Shown here: piece by piece, positions 26,621 through 35,819 of the stretch
Layout: the number at the start of each line of letters is the position of its first letter
Position numbering within the stretch: position 1 is the stretch's first letter
Assembly (NCBI RefSeq): GCF_003457605.1
Contig: NZ_QRAN01000021.1
Location: 1-64,000, forward strand
Source: Seongchinamella sediminis
Lineage (GTDB): Bacteria > Pseudomonadota > Gammaproteobacteria > Pseudomonadales > Halieaceae
DNA: 64,000 nucleotides
Direction: 5' to 3'
Translations under genes and position numbers: made by a program
Notes under the pieces: model-generated
Database searches by the model: none
Seen by the model: only the letters and a program-made list of their open reading frames with translations
What the model was told of the DNA's origin: nothing

Positions 26621-29377
26621 TTGGTCGATTCGTTGAAACACTCCCGGGATAGCCTGCCAGGCCCAGAGCTCAGCGCCCCCGCCCACCAGCTGGCAGGGTT
26701 GCGTGTTATCGATGAGCTTGCCAGCAATGCCGAGCGCGGCCTGGCCAGCGCGGAGGCGGCGCGGCGCCTGTCGCGATACGGTCCCAACCTCCTCCAGGAT
26801 ACCGGCCACCAGCCCTGGTACCAGCTAGTCCTGCACCAGTTCTCGGATCTGATGATAGCGGTGCTGTTCGTCGCCGCGGCGCTGGCCTGGTATCTGGGGG
26901 ACGTCCGGGGAGCAATTATTCTTGTCGCCATCATCATGATCAACGCCGCCATCGGCCTGTACCAGGAATTCCATGCCGAGCAATTGCTGGAGCGGCTCAG
27001 GTCGATGATTCGCAGCCAGGCGGTGGTCCTGCGGGATGGCGAACTGCTGGAACTGGACGCCAGCGAACTCGTCCCCGGCGATATCGTGACCATCGAGGAG
27101 GGTGGGGCAGCCCCCGCCGACCTGCGCCTGCTGAGTTCCAACGAACTCGCCACCAATGATTTCATGCTGACCGGCGAATCCCTGCCCCAGGAGAAGGACG
27201 CGGCGGCCATACCGGCAGCCGACGCCGGACTCGACGCGCAGGACAATCTCGTCTTTATGGGGACCACCGTGGCGCGCGGCAGCGGCACAGGCGTGGTCGT
27301 CGCCACCGGCATGGCCAGCGCTATCGGTGAAATCGCCGAGCTTGGCCAGGGCATCAGGCGCGACCGCTCGCCGCTGCAGCTGGAGATGAATGCCCTGGCC
27401 AGGCTGTTGACCCGGATGGCGGGTGTTATCGCGCTGGCACTGTTCCTGATCAACCTGCTGCTGCGCAGCGAGGACTTTGCGGATCTGCCTGCGCTGGTCA
27501 ATGCCAGCCTGCTGTTCGCCATCGGCGTCGCCGCGGCCTGCGTACCCCAGGGGCTGCCGGCCCAGATTACCGTTGCCCTGTCGCTGGGGGTGGGGCGTCT
27601 GGCCCGGGAAAACGCGGTAGTCAAGCGGCTTTCCTCGGTGGAGACCCTGGGCTGCACGACGATCATCTGCTCCGACAAGACCGGCACCATCACCAGTAAC
27701 CAGATGACGATCGTGAGTGCCTGGGCAGGCGGGGTTGACTACGAGATCAGCGGCCGGGGCTACGCGCCGGAGGGCCAGATTCTCCGCGAGGGCCGGGCGC
27801 TGGATGCGGCTGAACTGGACAGCCTGCAGGTATTTTTCCAGCTCGGCCTGCTCGCCGGTAATGGCCGTACCCATGAACCGGATGCGGATCACCGCGGCTG
27901 GTACGCCATCGGTGACCCGACCGAGGCGGCCTTCATGCCACTTGCCTTCAAGGCTGGCCTGCAGCCGGAGCAGAGCCTGAATGACAGCGAATTGGTCGCC
28001 GAACTGGCCTTCGACAGCCAGCGCAAGCGCATGACCATGGTGCGCAGGGTAGAAGGGCGCACAGTCGCTTACATGAAGGGAGCGACACCCAGCGTGCTGG
28101 AAGCCTGTAGCGAGCTTGTGCAGGGAGGCGAAGTGCTGCCCCTGGACGCGGGCATGCGCGATGCGATCACCGCACGCATGGAGGCTTTCAGCGCCGAGTC
28201 GCTGCGGGTGATCGCCTTCGCCTATCGGGAACTGGGCGACGAACAGCAGGACTACTCTATCGAGGATACCGAAAACAACTTCGTGTTTGCCGGACTGGTG
28301 GCGATGCTGGATCCGCCGAGAGAGGGTGTCGAAGAGGCCCTCAAGTCGGTGTACGGCGCGCGGATGCGGGTATTCATGCTCACCGGTGACGATCCGGTGA
28401 CAGCCGCTGCCATTGCCGGGCGGATCGGCATGCCCGAAGGCCGGGTGATCACCGGCGACGAATTGCGCGACATGCCTGACGCCGGGCTTCGCGATGCCCT
28501 GGGAGCTCGCTCGGTCATCCTGTCGCGGGTTTCACCCCGGGAGAAGTATCGCGTGGTGGAACAGCTCAAATCCCTGGGCGAGGTCGTTGCCGTCACCGGC
28601 GACGGGGTCAACGATACCCTCTCCCTGAAGCGGGCCGATATCGGCGTGGCCATGGGCAAACAGGGTTCGGAAGTGGCCAAGGAAGCGGCGGAAATCGTGC
28701 TGACGGACGATAATTTCAGCACCCTGGTCATCGCGGTTCGGGAAGGCAGGACCATTTACCAGAACCTGAAGAGCGTGATCCTGTCATCCATCACCTCCAA
28801 TATCGGCGAGCTGTCCTGCGTCTGCACCGGCTTCGTGGGTGCTGCAGCCGGACTGCCGATTCCGCTGACCGCGGTGCAGATTCTCTCCATCGACCTGGTG
28901 GGCGAGATGCTGCCGTTGATGGCCCTGACCTTCGACCCGCCGGAGCGCAGCCTGATGCAGCAGGCGCCGCGCAGGGAGGGTTCCCACATCATCAATCGCC
29001 AGTCCCTGCTTGAACTTATCGCCATGGGAATACTGATGGGGCTCGGCGGTTATTTCAGTTTCTACATGGTGCTGCACAGCGGTGGTTCCACCGGCAGTGC
29101 CCAGGCCGCTGCGTTTCTCGGCATCGTGCTGATACAGTATGTGAATATCGTGTCACGCCGGACGGGGGACAGCATCTTCAGCGGCTACCTCTTTGCCAAT
29201 CGCAAGTTGACCGGCTCGATCGCGGTATCCTTCGTCGTGGTAGCCGCCATAACCGGCTTGCCGGGCCTGGGCGCCTGGTTCGGCTTCGAGGCCCTGCGAC
29301 TTGAAGACTGGCTGTGGCCGGCAGCGGCGGCACTGCTATTCCTTGCCTGCTTTGAATTAAAAAAACGCTGGTCTTAG
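26621..29377 (+). CDS. P-type cation ATPase with unusual ion site
   Basis: Predicted 918-aa P2-type ATPase with a TTG start. Conserved engine parts: TGES (184-187), ICSDKTGTITSNQ with the phosphorylated Asp352, MKGATPSVLEAC, MLTGDDPVTA, and VTGDGVNDTLSLKRADIGVA. The membrane ion site departs from the Ca2+-ATPase pattern: helix 4 reads VPQGLP (309-313 region) instead of PEGLP, and helix 6 reads IDLVGEMLP instead of the usual NLVTDGLP. The SNIGE of helix 5 is kept. Transported ion is therefore uncertain. AAGGTG precedes the start. GDH lies upstream, but no functional link is evident. Confidence 0.87.
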   Translation: MVDSLKHSRDSLPGPELSAPAHQLAGLRVIDELASNAERGLASAEAARRLSRYGPNLLQDTGHQPWYQLVLHQFSDLMIAVLFVAAALAWYLGDVRGAIILVAIIMINAAIGLYQEFHAEQLLERLRSMIRSQAVVLRDGELLELDASELVPGDIVTIEEGGAAPADLRLLSSNELATNDFMLTGESLPQEKDAAAIPAADAGLDAQDNLVFMGTTVARGSGTGVVVATGMASAIGEIAELGQGIRRDRSPLQLEMNALARLLTRMAGVIALALFLINLLLRSEDFADLPALVNASLLFAIGVAAACVPQGLPAQITVALSLGVGRLARENAVVKRLSSVETLGCTTIICSDKTGTITSNQMTIVSAWAGGVDYEISGRGYAPEGQILREGRALDAAELDSLQVFFQLGLLAGNGRTHEPDADHRGWYAIGDPTEAAFMPLAFKAGLQPEQSLNDSELVAELAFDSQRKRMTMVRRVEGRTVAYMKGATPSVLEACSELVQGGEVLPLDAGMRDAITARMEAFSAESLRVIAFAYRELGDEQQDYSIEDTENNFVFAGLVAMLDPPREGVEEALKSVYGARMRVFMLTGDDPVTAAAIAGRIGMPEGRVITGDELRDMPDAGLRDALGARSVILSRVSPREKYRVVEQLKSLGEVVAVTGDGVNDTLSLKRADIGVAMGKQGSEVAKEAAEIVLTDDNFSTLVIAVREGRTIYQNLKSVILSSITSNIGELSCVCTGFVGAAAGLPIPLTAVQILSIDLVGEMLPLMALTFDPPERSLMQQAPRREGSHIINRQSLLELIAMGILMGLGGYFSFYMVLHSGGSTGSAQAAAFLGIVLIQYVNIVSRRTGDSIFSGYLFANRKLTGSIAVSFVVVAAITGLPGLGAWFGFEALRLEDWLWPAAAALLFLACFELKKRWS

Positions 29378-29417
29378 CTTCTGGGTGGCGCGACAGCCCG
29401 GGAGATAGCGGCAGGCC

Positions 29418-30458
29418 TCAACCCTGCAATTGCTGTCGGTAGCGGGAAGGCTGCACGCCGGTCCACTTCCTGAAGGCCTTGCGAAAAGCGCTGACATCGG
29501 CGTAGTGCAGGCTCGTCGCAACCTGTTCGATGGTCAGTGCCGGGTCCTCCAGTTGCAGCAGGGCCCAGTCGCGCTTGATCCCGTCGCGGATGGCGAGAAA
29601 GCTGGTGCCTTCCTGCTTGAGCCTGCGCCACAGCTGGTGCTGGTTCAGGCCCAGTGTCCCGGCGACCTCGTCGATTTCCAGCCAGCGCCGATCCCGGTTC
29701 AGCAGCAGGCGCCGGCGCACTGCCTGGGATAGCGGCTTGCGCTGCCGACTCACCAGGAACAGGCGCCGGGTGTCCTTCAGCATTAGCGCTACCTGGTCGC
29801 GGTTGCAGGCCAGCTGTGCCCGGCCACAGGCGCCGTCCAGGCGCAGGCAGTCAGCGCCGCTGGCGTAGTTGATGTTGCTGCCAAACAGGTAGGCGAGGTT
29901 TTCATCAGTGGCATTGCTGGTGAAGGAAAAGTTCACCGACCTGGCGACAATATCCTCGCCCAGCAGCCAGCCGAACAGTCGCAAGCCCATCAGTAACAGG
30001 CTCTGGATAATGAAGCGATAATCCACCGGAAGGGCGGGCTCGAGCTCAATCCCCATCAGCAGGTCGTCACCTGCCTGCTCCAGGTACCAGTGAAAATCCG
30101 GGCAGAACAGGGCGTAAAAGTCATTGGCCTGGGCGACCACTTCCCCGGCATTGCGACAGCCAACGACGCTGAAGGCGAAAACGCGGAAGGCATCCGGCGG
30201 TACCGGTCGAGACAGGAAGCCCATGCAGGCGTCGGCGGTGGTGTCGCGCAACTGGCGGAGCACGCGACTGTACTGGTCGATGGATATGCGCGTACCGGGT
30301 AACTGCAGGCGGTGGCTGGACAGGCCGTTGGCCTGCAGCAGGGCCTCGACGTCAAGCTTGCGGTGCCTGGCTGCCTGCAGCACGTCCTCGAGAAAGCCAA
30401 CCGGGATGCTGGGGTAGAGCAGGCGGTCATGCTGTGATCTGGCGCTGGCGCTTGCCAC
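29418..30458 (-). CDS. AraC-family regulator, OruR-like
   Basis: Predicted 346-aa regulator with a GTG start at 30458. The N-terminal two thirds resemble the arabinose-binding-type domain found in OruR/GadX-like regulators (YPSIPVGFLEDVLQAARHRK, SFTSNATDENLAYLFG). The C-terminal helix-turn-helix is TLGLNQHQLWRRLKQEGTSF and VATSLHYADVSAFRKAFRKW, with GVQPSRYRQ at the end, all standard. It is divergent from the enoyl-CoA hydratase gene at 30623 (164-bp gap) and is a good candidate to control it. Also convergent with the ATPase gene. Confidence 0.87.
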   Translation of the reverse strand: MASASARSQHDRLLYPSIPVGFLEDVLQAARHRKLDVEALLQANGLSSHRLQLPGTRISIDQYSRVLRQLRDTTADACMGFLSRPVPPDAFRVFAFSVVGCRNAGEVVAQANDFYALFCPDFHWYLEQAGDDLLMGIELEPALPVDYRFIIQSLLLMGLRLFGWLLGEDIVARSVNFSFTSNATDENLAYLFGSNINYASGADCLRLDGACGRAQLACNRDQVALMLKDTRRLFLVSRQRKPLSQAVRRRLLLNRDRRWLEIDEVAGTLGLNQHQLWRRLKQEGTSFLAIRDGIKRDWALLQLEDPALTIEQVATSLHYADVSAFRKAFRKWTGVQPSRYRQQLQG

Positions 30459-30622
30459 GGGTGATATGAGCCTCAGTTTGCGTAATCCAGTGGTCTGGCG
30501 ATGGCCATTATGTAATCTAATGACCTTTCCGGGTCGGGATTATAACCTGTCCCGGCTCCTGGTCACCCGCTACCCTGATCCCGAGTGACACCACCAGCGC
30601 AAGCAAAGCAGGAGCAGCAGGC

Positions 30623-31519
30623 ATGGAATACCAGGAGATCAAGTACACCCGGGATGGTCCCGTCACCATCATTACTTTCAATCGGCCGGAAGTGAAAAAC
30701 TGTATTGGCCCGCGCACCCACCGCGAATTGATCGATGCCTTTAACCGTTTTCGCACGGACGACGCTGCCAGGGTTGCGGTGATTACCGGTGCCGGCGACT
30801 CCGCCTTCTGCGCCGGCGGTGACCTGAAAAGCAGCTTTGACAAGGCCGGGGCTACCGATCACCCGGACCCGGAACAGGCCATGTTGTGCCCCGTGGAGCC
30901 GGCCGACGTGGCGCGCCATAACCGGGGTGAGGCGCCCGGCATTCTCGGCCCCTCACGCTGGACCGATATCTACAAGCCGATTATTGCCGCAGTGAATGGC
31001 GTGGCCTATGCCGGCGGATTCGAGTGGGCCTGTTTTGCCGACATGCGCATCGTCGAGGACCACGCATCCTTCGGTATTACCTGCCGGCGCTGGAACATTG
31101 GCCTCGCCGATGGGGGCACCCAGCGCCTGCCGCGCATTGTCGGCATGGGGCGGGCGCTGGAACTGATCATCACCGGCAAGGTGATCGACGCACAGGAGGC
31201 TTACCGTATTGGCCTGGCCAACGAGCTCGTGCCCAGCGGCACTTCCCTGCACCGGGCGGTGGAACTGGCCCGGTTTATTGCCACGCTGCCGCAACCAGCG
31301 ATTCTCGCCGACAAGGAAGCGGCTGTTCGCGGCTTCGGCCAGGACCTGCGCGAGGGCCTGCGTATCGAGGCCGAGTGCTACAACCGCCTGCTGACCAGCC
31401 CGGATTCCCGCGAGCAGTTCCTGGATGGCCTGCGGCGCTTCAACGAGCGTGACCATCCGGACCGTATCGAGGGGCAGGTATCAACCCCGGGTATCGTGCG
31501 CAGTGAGATGGAGCCTTAG
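30623..31519 (+). CDS. Enoyl-CoA hydratase/isomerase-family enzyme
   Basis: Predicted 298-aa crotonase-fold enzyme. Seen: VTIITFNRPEVKN, GAGDSAFCAGGDLKSSF carrying the CoA-binding oxyanion loop, VNGVAYAGGFEWACFADMRI with the second oxyanion-hole Gly, and GITCRRWNIGLADGGTQRLP. In hydratases two Glu residues do catalysis; here the first position is Trp-Ala in EWACFADM and the second region has GLADGG, so hydratase activity itself is not assured. Family members also isomerise, hydrolyse or cleave acyl-CoAs. Divergent AraC upstream may regulate it. GGAGCAGCAGGC precedes the ATG. Confidence 0.85.
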   Translation: MEYQEIKYTRDGPVTIITFNRPEVKNCIGPRTHRELIDAFNRFRTDDAARVAVITGAGDSAFCAGGDLKSSFDKAGATDHPDPEQAMLCPVEPADVARHNRGEAPGILGPSRWTDIYKPIIAAVNGVAYAGGFEWACFADMRIVEDHASFGITCRRWNIGLADGGTQRLPRIVGMGRALELIITGKVIDAQEAYRIGLANELVPSGTSLHRAVELARFIATLPQPAILADKEAAVRGFGQDLREGLRIEAECYNRLLTSPDSREQFLDGLRRFNERDHPDRIEGQVSTPGIVRSEMEP

Positions 31520-31672
31520 TGCGAACAGGCCCTGGCGTAATCGCCTCCGGTCGTGAGGTGGGGGCAGCACAGTTGTGCGATACTGCAGCGATCGACCTGC
31601 GCGCCTAACCAGAACTGGCGTGGTGGAACCACGCTCCCTGGGCCGTTCGAAAACTGAAGGAGGATCAGTCCT

Positions 31673-32275
31673 GTGAGTAAAACACTGGAGTTTATTTTTG
31701 ATTTTGGCAGCCCCAACGCCTATCTCGCCTACCAGCTGCTGCCAGGCATTCTGCAGCGGACCGGCGCGAAGCTGAAGATCCTTCCCTGTCTGCTGGGCGG
31801 GATATTCAAGGCGACCGGTAACCAGCCGCCGATGATGGCCTTTGGCGGGGTCAAGGGCAAGCTGGAATACGAACAGAAAGAGATGGATCGATTTATCCAG
31901 CGTCACGCCTTGAATGCCTTCCGTTTCAATCCCCATTTTCCGGTGAACACACTGCTGCTGATGCGCGGCGCGATCGCAGCGGAGGAGGAGGGAAGTCTCG
32001 AGGCCTACCTCGAAGCCGGACTCGCCGCCATGTGGGAGGAGGGCCTGAAAATGGACGATCCCGAGGTTTATGTCACTGCGATGGATGCCGCGGGACTGGA
32101 TGGGCAAACGCTGCTTGAAAGAACCCGGGAGGCCGATGTGAAAGCGCACTTAATCCGCAACACGGAGCAGGCGGTGGAGCGCGGCGTGTTCGGGATACCG
32201 ACTTTCTTTGTCGGTGAGGAGATGTTCTTCGGCAAGGACAGGCTCGACCAGGTGGAGCAGGAGTTAAGCCGGTGA
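31673..32275 (+). CDS. DsbA-superfamily 2-hydroxychromene-2-carboxylate isomerase-like protein
   Basis: Predicted 200-aa protein of the kappa-GST/DsbA fold. EFIFDFGSPNAYLAYQLLP at the N-terminus places Ser-Pro-Asn where DsbA has CPHC; this is the HCCA-isomerase pattern, in which glutathione rather than a Cys pair is used. VFGIPTFFVGEEMFFGKDRL is the usual cis-Pro end. The GTG start has GAAGGAGG upstream. The 3' end overlaps the convergent nnrS gene by 12 bp. It may isomerise an aromatic-ring catabolite, but no ring-degradation genes are close by. Confidence 0.82.
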   Translation: MSKTLEFIFDFGSPNAYLAYQLLPGILQRTGAKLKILPCLLGGIFKATGNQPPMMAFGGVKGKLEYEQKEMDRFIQRHALNAFRFNPHFPVNTLLLMRGAIAAEEEGSLEAYLEAGLAAMWEEGLKMDDPEVYVTAMDAAGLDGQTLLERTREADVKAHLIRNTEQAVERGVFGIPTFFVGEEMFFGKDRLDQVEQELSR

Positions 32276-33421
32276 GCGAGGGTGTGAGCAGGCCCCGGGA
32301 GGCTTGCTCCTGTTCGCCAACAAAACCGTGCCGCCAACCAGTAAAAAATTGACGCTCCAGAGCGTCGCCGCCAGGGTCAACAGTTCGCGGTAGTAGGCGG
32401 ACAGCATCGGCGCCAGGAAACGCGCCAGCACGGCCACCGACAGCAGTACAACCACCAGCTGGTGCACCCGCGCCGGGGCGTTGCCGGGAGCGTGCGAGAA
32501 TTTAAGCATCACGGTGGATGACAGGGTACCCAGTGCCCCAATGGTGATCACATGCAGGCTGGCGGTGACGGGCAGCAGGCCGGCGAGTGACAGGCTGAAC
32601 ACGACCAGGCCCAGCCCCAGCCACAGATAACCATAGCCCATGGCCACCAGGGCGGCCTGCTCAAGACCGCGCCACGGCAGCCGCCAGCGCAGTAACCGCA
32701 GGCAGAGCAGTAATCCCGCCGCGCCGGTAGGCAGCGATGTCCACCGGCTGTCGGTCCCGGCCAGGTCGAGGATTGCGGCCACCAGCAACAGCAGCATGAC
32801 TGTTCCTTCCAGCGCCGGCTGGACCCGGTGGGGCAGGGTCGCACCGCGGTTGGCATAGGCGCGTGCCAGCAGCGGGGTAATAAACCGGCCGCCCATAAAA
32901 AACATCAGCAGGCAAATCAGCAGCAACAGGGAATGCAGGGAGAGCAGGGGCGCCAGTCTCAGCATACCCGCGACCAACAGCAGCAGCGGAAAGCAGGCAA
33001 TGGCGATCAGCAGTGGCGCGATCATTCGGTTGCGCCACTTTTTGGCGGCAGTAAAACGTGGTGCCACGATAATTGCCAGGTAGAGGCCAAAGCCCGCGTA
33101 GAGCAGTTGCGTGACCAGGGCGCCGGATGGCGTGATTTCCGCCCAGCGGCCGGCCAGCCACAAACCGAACAGGGTCAGCAGTTGCCGGGTCAGCAGCCTG
33201 CCGCCGAGGTAGCCGGCGATCAGCGCGCCAACGTACCCGAACAGCATGCCGCGGGCGTGGGTGGCGATATCCACTGCCGGCATACCGGGCAGGTAAATCC
33301 CCAGCAGTAACCAGGGTCCCAGTGCGGCGAACAGTGCGGCAGCAGGGAAGAAAAATCGCTGGCTGGCGTGGCGCCCGCGCAAGGTTATGGCGGGGAAGGC
33401 GGCGAACGGGCTTGCCTTCAT
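32264..33421 (-). CDS. NnrS-family membrane protein
   Basis: Predicted 385-aa inner-membrane protein of the NnrS family, heme- and copper-containing proteins that protect against nitric oxide. About twelve hydrophobic segments span the length (for example LFGYVGALIAGYLGGRLLTR and MFFMGGRFITPLLARAYA, the latter with the conserved GGR patch). The start ATG overlaps the upstream reductase stop as ATGA. It is the third gene of the nnrS-reductase-nnrS operon controlled from the NsrR sites at 35733-35781. Its distance from the second NnrS copy (34487-35698) suggests two separate specialised proteins. Confidence 0.85.
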   Translation of the reverse strand: MKASPFAAFPAITLRGRHASQRFFFPAAALFAALGPWLLLGIYLPGMPAVDIATHARGMLFGYVGALIAGYLGGRLLTRQLLTLFGLWLAGRWAEITPSGALVTQLLYAGFGLYLAIIVAPRFTAAKKWRNRMIAPLLIAIACFPLLLLVAGMLRLAPLLSLHSLLLLICLLMFFMGGRFITPLLARAYANRGATLPHRVQPALEGTVMLLLLVAAILDLAGTDSRWTSLPTGAAGLLLCLRLLRWRLPWRGLEQAALVAMGYGYLWLGLGLVVFSLSLAGLLPVTASLHVITIGALGTLSSTVMLKFSHAPGNAPARVHQLVVVLLSVAVLARFLAPMLSAYYRELLTLAATLWSVNFLLVGGTVLLANRSKPPGACSHPRSPA

Positions 33422-34467
33422 GAGACTGTCACCCCCAGGCGTTTCTGCAGGGTCGGGCTGGTGGTGGTGTACTCCATGGGCACCGGCTTGCCGTCCTGCA
33501 TGCGCTCACTGATGGCGAAGGCCGCGAGGGCCGCCTCGTGGAAGCCGGAAAGAATGAGCTTGCGCTTGCCGGGGTAGTGATTGCAGTCACCGATGGCGAA
33601 AATACCTTCGCTTGAGGTTTCGAAGGTGTCTGTCCCTACCTTGACCTGGAAGCGTTCCATGTCCAGTTGCCAGTCGCGCAGTGACAGAATATCCGGCGAC
33701 ATGCCAAAGAACACCAGCACCTGATCCACCGCCACCCGGCGCACCACTCCGTCGGCGCACTGCACCTTGAGGGCGCTGAGCTCACCGGCCGCGTTCTGCT
33801 CGTAGCCGCTGACCTGGCCCTGCATCTGCTGCGCTGAGCTGTTTTCACACAGGGCCGTATAGCGCCGCTGGCTGTCTGCTGCGGCGCGCAGGCGGCCAGA
33901 GCGATGTATGAGAATAATCTCCGCCGCCACAGGTTGCAGCGCCAGTGCCCAGTCCAGGGCCGCGTCGCCGCCCCCGAGCACGGCGATGACACGATCGCGG
34001 TGCTGCTCCGGGTCCTCGACATGATAAAACAGCGAGCGACCGAGAAAGCGCTCCATGCCCGCTACCCGCAGGGGCACCGGGGTCATGGCGCCGGCGCCGC
34101 TGGCGATAACAATGAAGCGCACCGCGTAGCACCTGCCATCGGCGGTGGTCAGGTGGAATCCGCTGTTCTCCGGCTGGCGCTCGATGTTAACTACCTCGTG
34201 GCCCAGCACCAGTTGCGGCTCGAAGGGGGAAATCTGTTGCTCCAGGTTGGCGATCAGCTGTTCTGCGCTGATCTCGGGGATTCCGGGAATATCGTAAATT
34301 GGTTTGCCGGGGTACAGTTGGCGGCACTGGCCGCCACTGCGATTCTGGGCATCGAATACCAGCGCACTCAGGCCCTGCAGGCCCAGCTCGAAGACCTGGA
34401 ACAGGCCGCAGGGCCCGGCGCCGATAACGCCGACATCGGCCGAGGCGGTTGGGTTTTGTTGCGCCAT
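33418..34467 (-). CDS. Ferredoxin/flavodoxin-NADP+ reductase-type flavoprotein
   Basis: Predicted 349-aa FAD/NAD(P)-binding oxidoreductase of the thioredoxin-reductase-like FNR2 group. Motifs are VGVIGAGPCGLFQVFELGL (FAD), AVLGGGDAALDWAL (NADPH) and GIFAIGDCNHYPGKRKLI (C-terminal FAD contact). There is no CxxC between the two nucleotide motifs, so it is not a thioredoxin reductase. It probably supplies electrons to a ferredoxin or flavohemoprotein-like partner in the NO response. The ATG at 34467 has GGAGGTG upstream, so I choose it over the 34503 start; both genes in the cluster overlap or abut it. Confidence 0.85.
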   Translation of the reverse strand: MAQQNPTASADVGVIGAGPCGLFQVFELGLQGLSALVFDAQNRSGGQCRQLYPGKPIYDIPGIPEISAEQLIANLEQQISPFEPQLVLGHEVVNIERQPENSGFHLTTADGRCYAVRFIVIASGAGAMTPVPLRVAGMERFLGRSLFYHVEDPEQHRDRVIAVLGGGDAALDWALALQPVAAEIILIHRSGRLRAAADSQRRYTALCENSSAQQMQGQVSGYEQNAAGELSALKVQCADGVVRRVAVDQVLVFFGMSPDILSLRDWQLDMERFQVKVGTDTFETSSEGIFAIGDCNHYPGKRKLILSGFHEAALAAFAISERMQDGKPVPMEYTTTSPTLQKRLGVTVS

Positions 34468-34486
34468 GCAAGCACCTCCGGCAGTT

Positions 34487-35698
34487 CTATCCGGGCCGAC
34501 CATCGACTCGCGGGCGGGTCAGCACCGGCCAATAACGAATCACGAAGCAGCCGAAACCCAGTGCCCACAGTACGGCCGCGCTGTTGATTACCAGCGTGTA
34601 GCTGGACAGCCAGTAGCTACCGAATACCCTCACCAGGAAGGCCGCGAACAGCAGGGCGAAGGCCAGCGTCATTACCCTACCTGCCTGTAGTGGCCGGCCG
34701 GTATGACCCAGGGATACCCGCGAGATCATGGCCAGGATCAACAAACCCATGGCGCCAACGGTCAGGGTGTGAATAGCCTGGGAAGGGCTTACCAGGGAGG
34801 AAACAGCGCTGAGGCCATACAGCAACAGGCCGAGGGGAATACAGAGGTAGCTCAGGTGCAGCGACCATACCAGCGGGGTGCGCACCGTGACCCAGATTCG
34901 CCAGCGCAGGCCGCGCAGCGCATGGGCAAGGGCGGCAACGAAGCAGCACAGGGCTACCGCCGCCGGGGGCATACCCGGCCAGGGCAGGCTGACGACCGCC
35001 GTTGCTAGCATCGAGCCCAGGGACAGGGTTTCCAGCCAGCCCAGGGCCTCGACCCGCGGTGTGCCGGTGCCGTTGGCCGTGAACATGGGCACCACGCGAC
35101 CGGCCATGATGGTCATCAGCAGGGTGACCAGCATGACCATGGCTGTGGCGGCGCGGGATTGCAGGCCCGGGTCGCCTGCGTTGGCCGCCCAGTGCATTAC
35201 GCCGTTAATCGCTGCCATCGCCAGCAGCAGTGGCAGGAAAATACTGTTGCGCCACTGGCGCACCCGGGCCACCGGCAGGAACAGGATCAACGCCGCCAGC
35301 GGCAGGAAGGCGAGGTCAACCAGGGCGATGAGCCAGGGCGGCAGTGACAGTGGAAACAGCAGAAGCAGGCGACCCGCCAGCCACAAGCCCACCAGCGCCG
35401 CCAGCGGACGGCCCTCCAGGCCCGGCTGCCCGGTCCAGGTGCGGACCGCGGTCAGCAGGAAACCGACAATAATCGCCGTGACAAAGCCAAACAGCATTTC
35501 GTGCAAATGCCACCACAGCGGCCCGCCATAGACGGCCAGTTGCAGCTGGCCGCTGAACAAGGCCACCCACAGCAGTAGACTGATTACGCTAAACAGCGCG
35601 CCGAGCAGGAAAAACGGCCGGAACGCCAGACGCAGGGGGGCGGGCGGCTGACGCTGCGCGCGATCAACGATTTCTCCTGTGCTGAGCAATCTGGCCAT
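34487..35698 (-). CDS. NnrS-family membrane protein, second copy
   Basis: Predicted 403-aa, about 12 transmembrane segments. Family signature patches are FRPFFLLGALFSV at the start, LWWHLHEMLFGFVTAIIVGF with the histidines thought to bind heme or copper, and GRVVPMFTANGTG. It is the first gene of the minus-strand NO operon and begins 34 bp from the first NsrR-type operator, so direct repression by NsrR is expected. The histidine-rich patch is stronger here than in the other NnrS copy at 32264-33421. Confidence 0.88.
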   Translation of the reverse strand: MARLLSTGEIVDRAQRQPPAPLRLAFRPFFLLGALFSVISLLLWVALFSGQLQLAVYGGPLWWHLHEMLFGFVTAIIVGFLLTAVRTWTGQPGLEGRPLAALVGLWLAGRLLLLFPLSLPPWLIALVDLAFLPLAALILFLPVARVRQWRNSIFLPLLLAMAAINGVMHWAANAGDPGLQSRAATAMVMLVTLLMTIMAGRVVPMFTANGTGTPRVEALGWLETLSLGSMLATAVVSLPWPGMPPAAVALCCFVAALAHALRGLRWRIWVTVRTPLVWSLHLSYLCIPLGLLLYGLSAVSSLVSPSQAIHTLTVGAMGLLILAMISRVSLGHTGRPLQAGRVMTLAFALLFAAFLVRVFGSYWLSSYTLVINSAAVLWALGFGCFVIRYWPVLTRPRVDGRPG

Positions 35699-35732
35699 TC
35701 TGGTTCTCCTGACAGTAACCCTAGCAGGCTAT

Positions 35733-35755
35733 AAGATGCATAATAAATGCATGTT
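35733..35755. promoter_or_regulatory. NsrR-type operator 1
   Basis: A 23-bp inverted repeat: AAGATGCAT, three centre bases, then AAATGCATGTT, close to the NsrR consensus (AAGATGYAT-N-ATRCATCTT). It lies just upstream of the NnrS gene at 35698 and would block its promoter in the absence of nitric oxide. Confidence 0.75.
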
Positions 35756-35758
35756 ATA

Positions 35759-35781
35759 AAAATGTAAATAAAATGCATGTT
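35759..35781. promoter_or_regulatory. NsrR-type operator 2
   Basis: A weaker second copy, AAAATGTAAAT followed by AAAATGCATGTT, begins 3 bp after operator 1. It lies on the nsrR side of the gap and may serve autoregulation of nsrR or cooperative binding with operator 1. Confidence 0.6.
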
Positions 35782-35819
35782 ACTATGGGCGGTGTCTGAT
35801 TACATGCCGGGATGCCAGC

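Noticed and set aside
25409..26809. 466-codon minus-strand frame
   Set aside because: Antisense to the GDH-family gene, whose catalytic motifs are clear.
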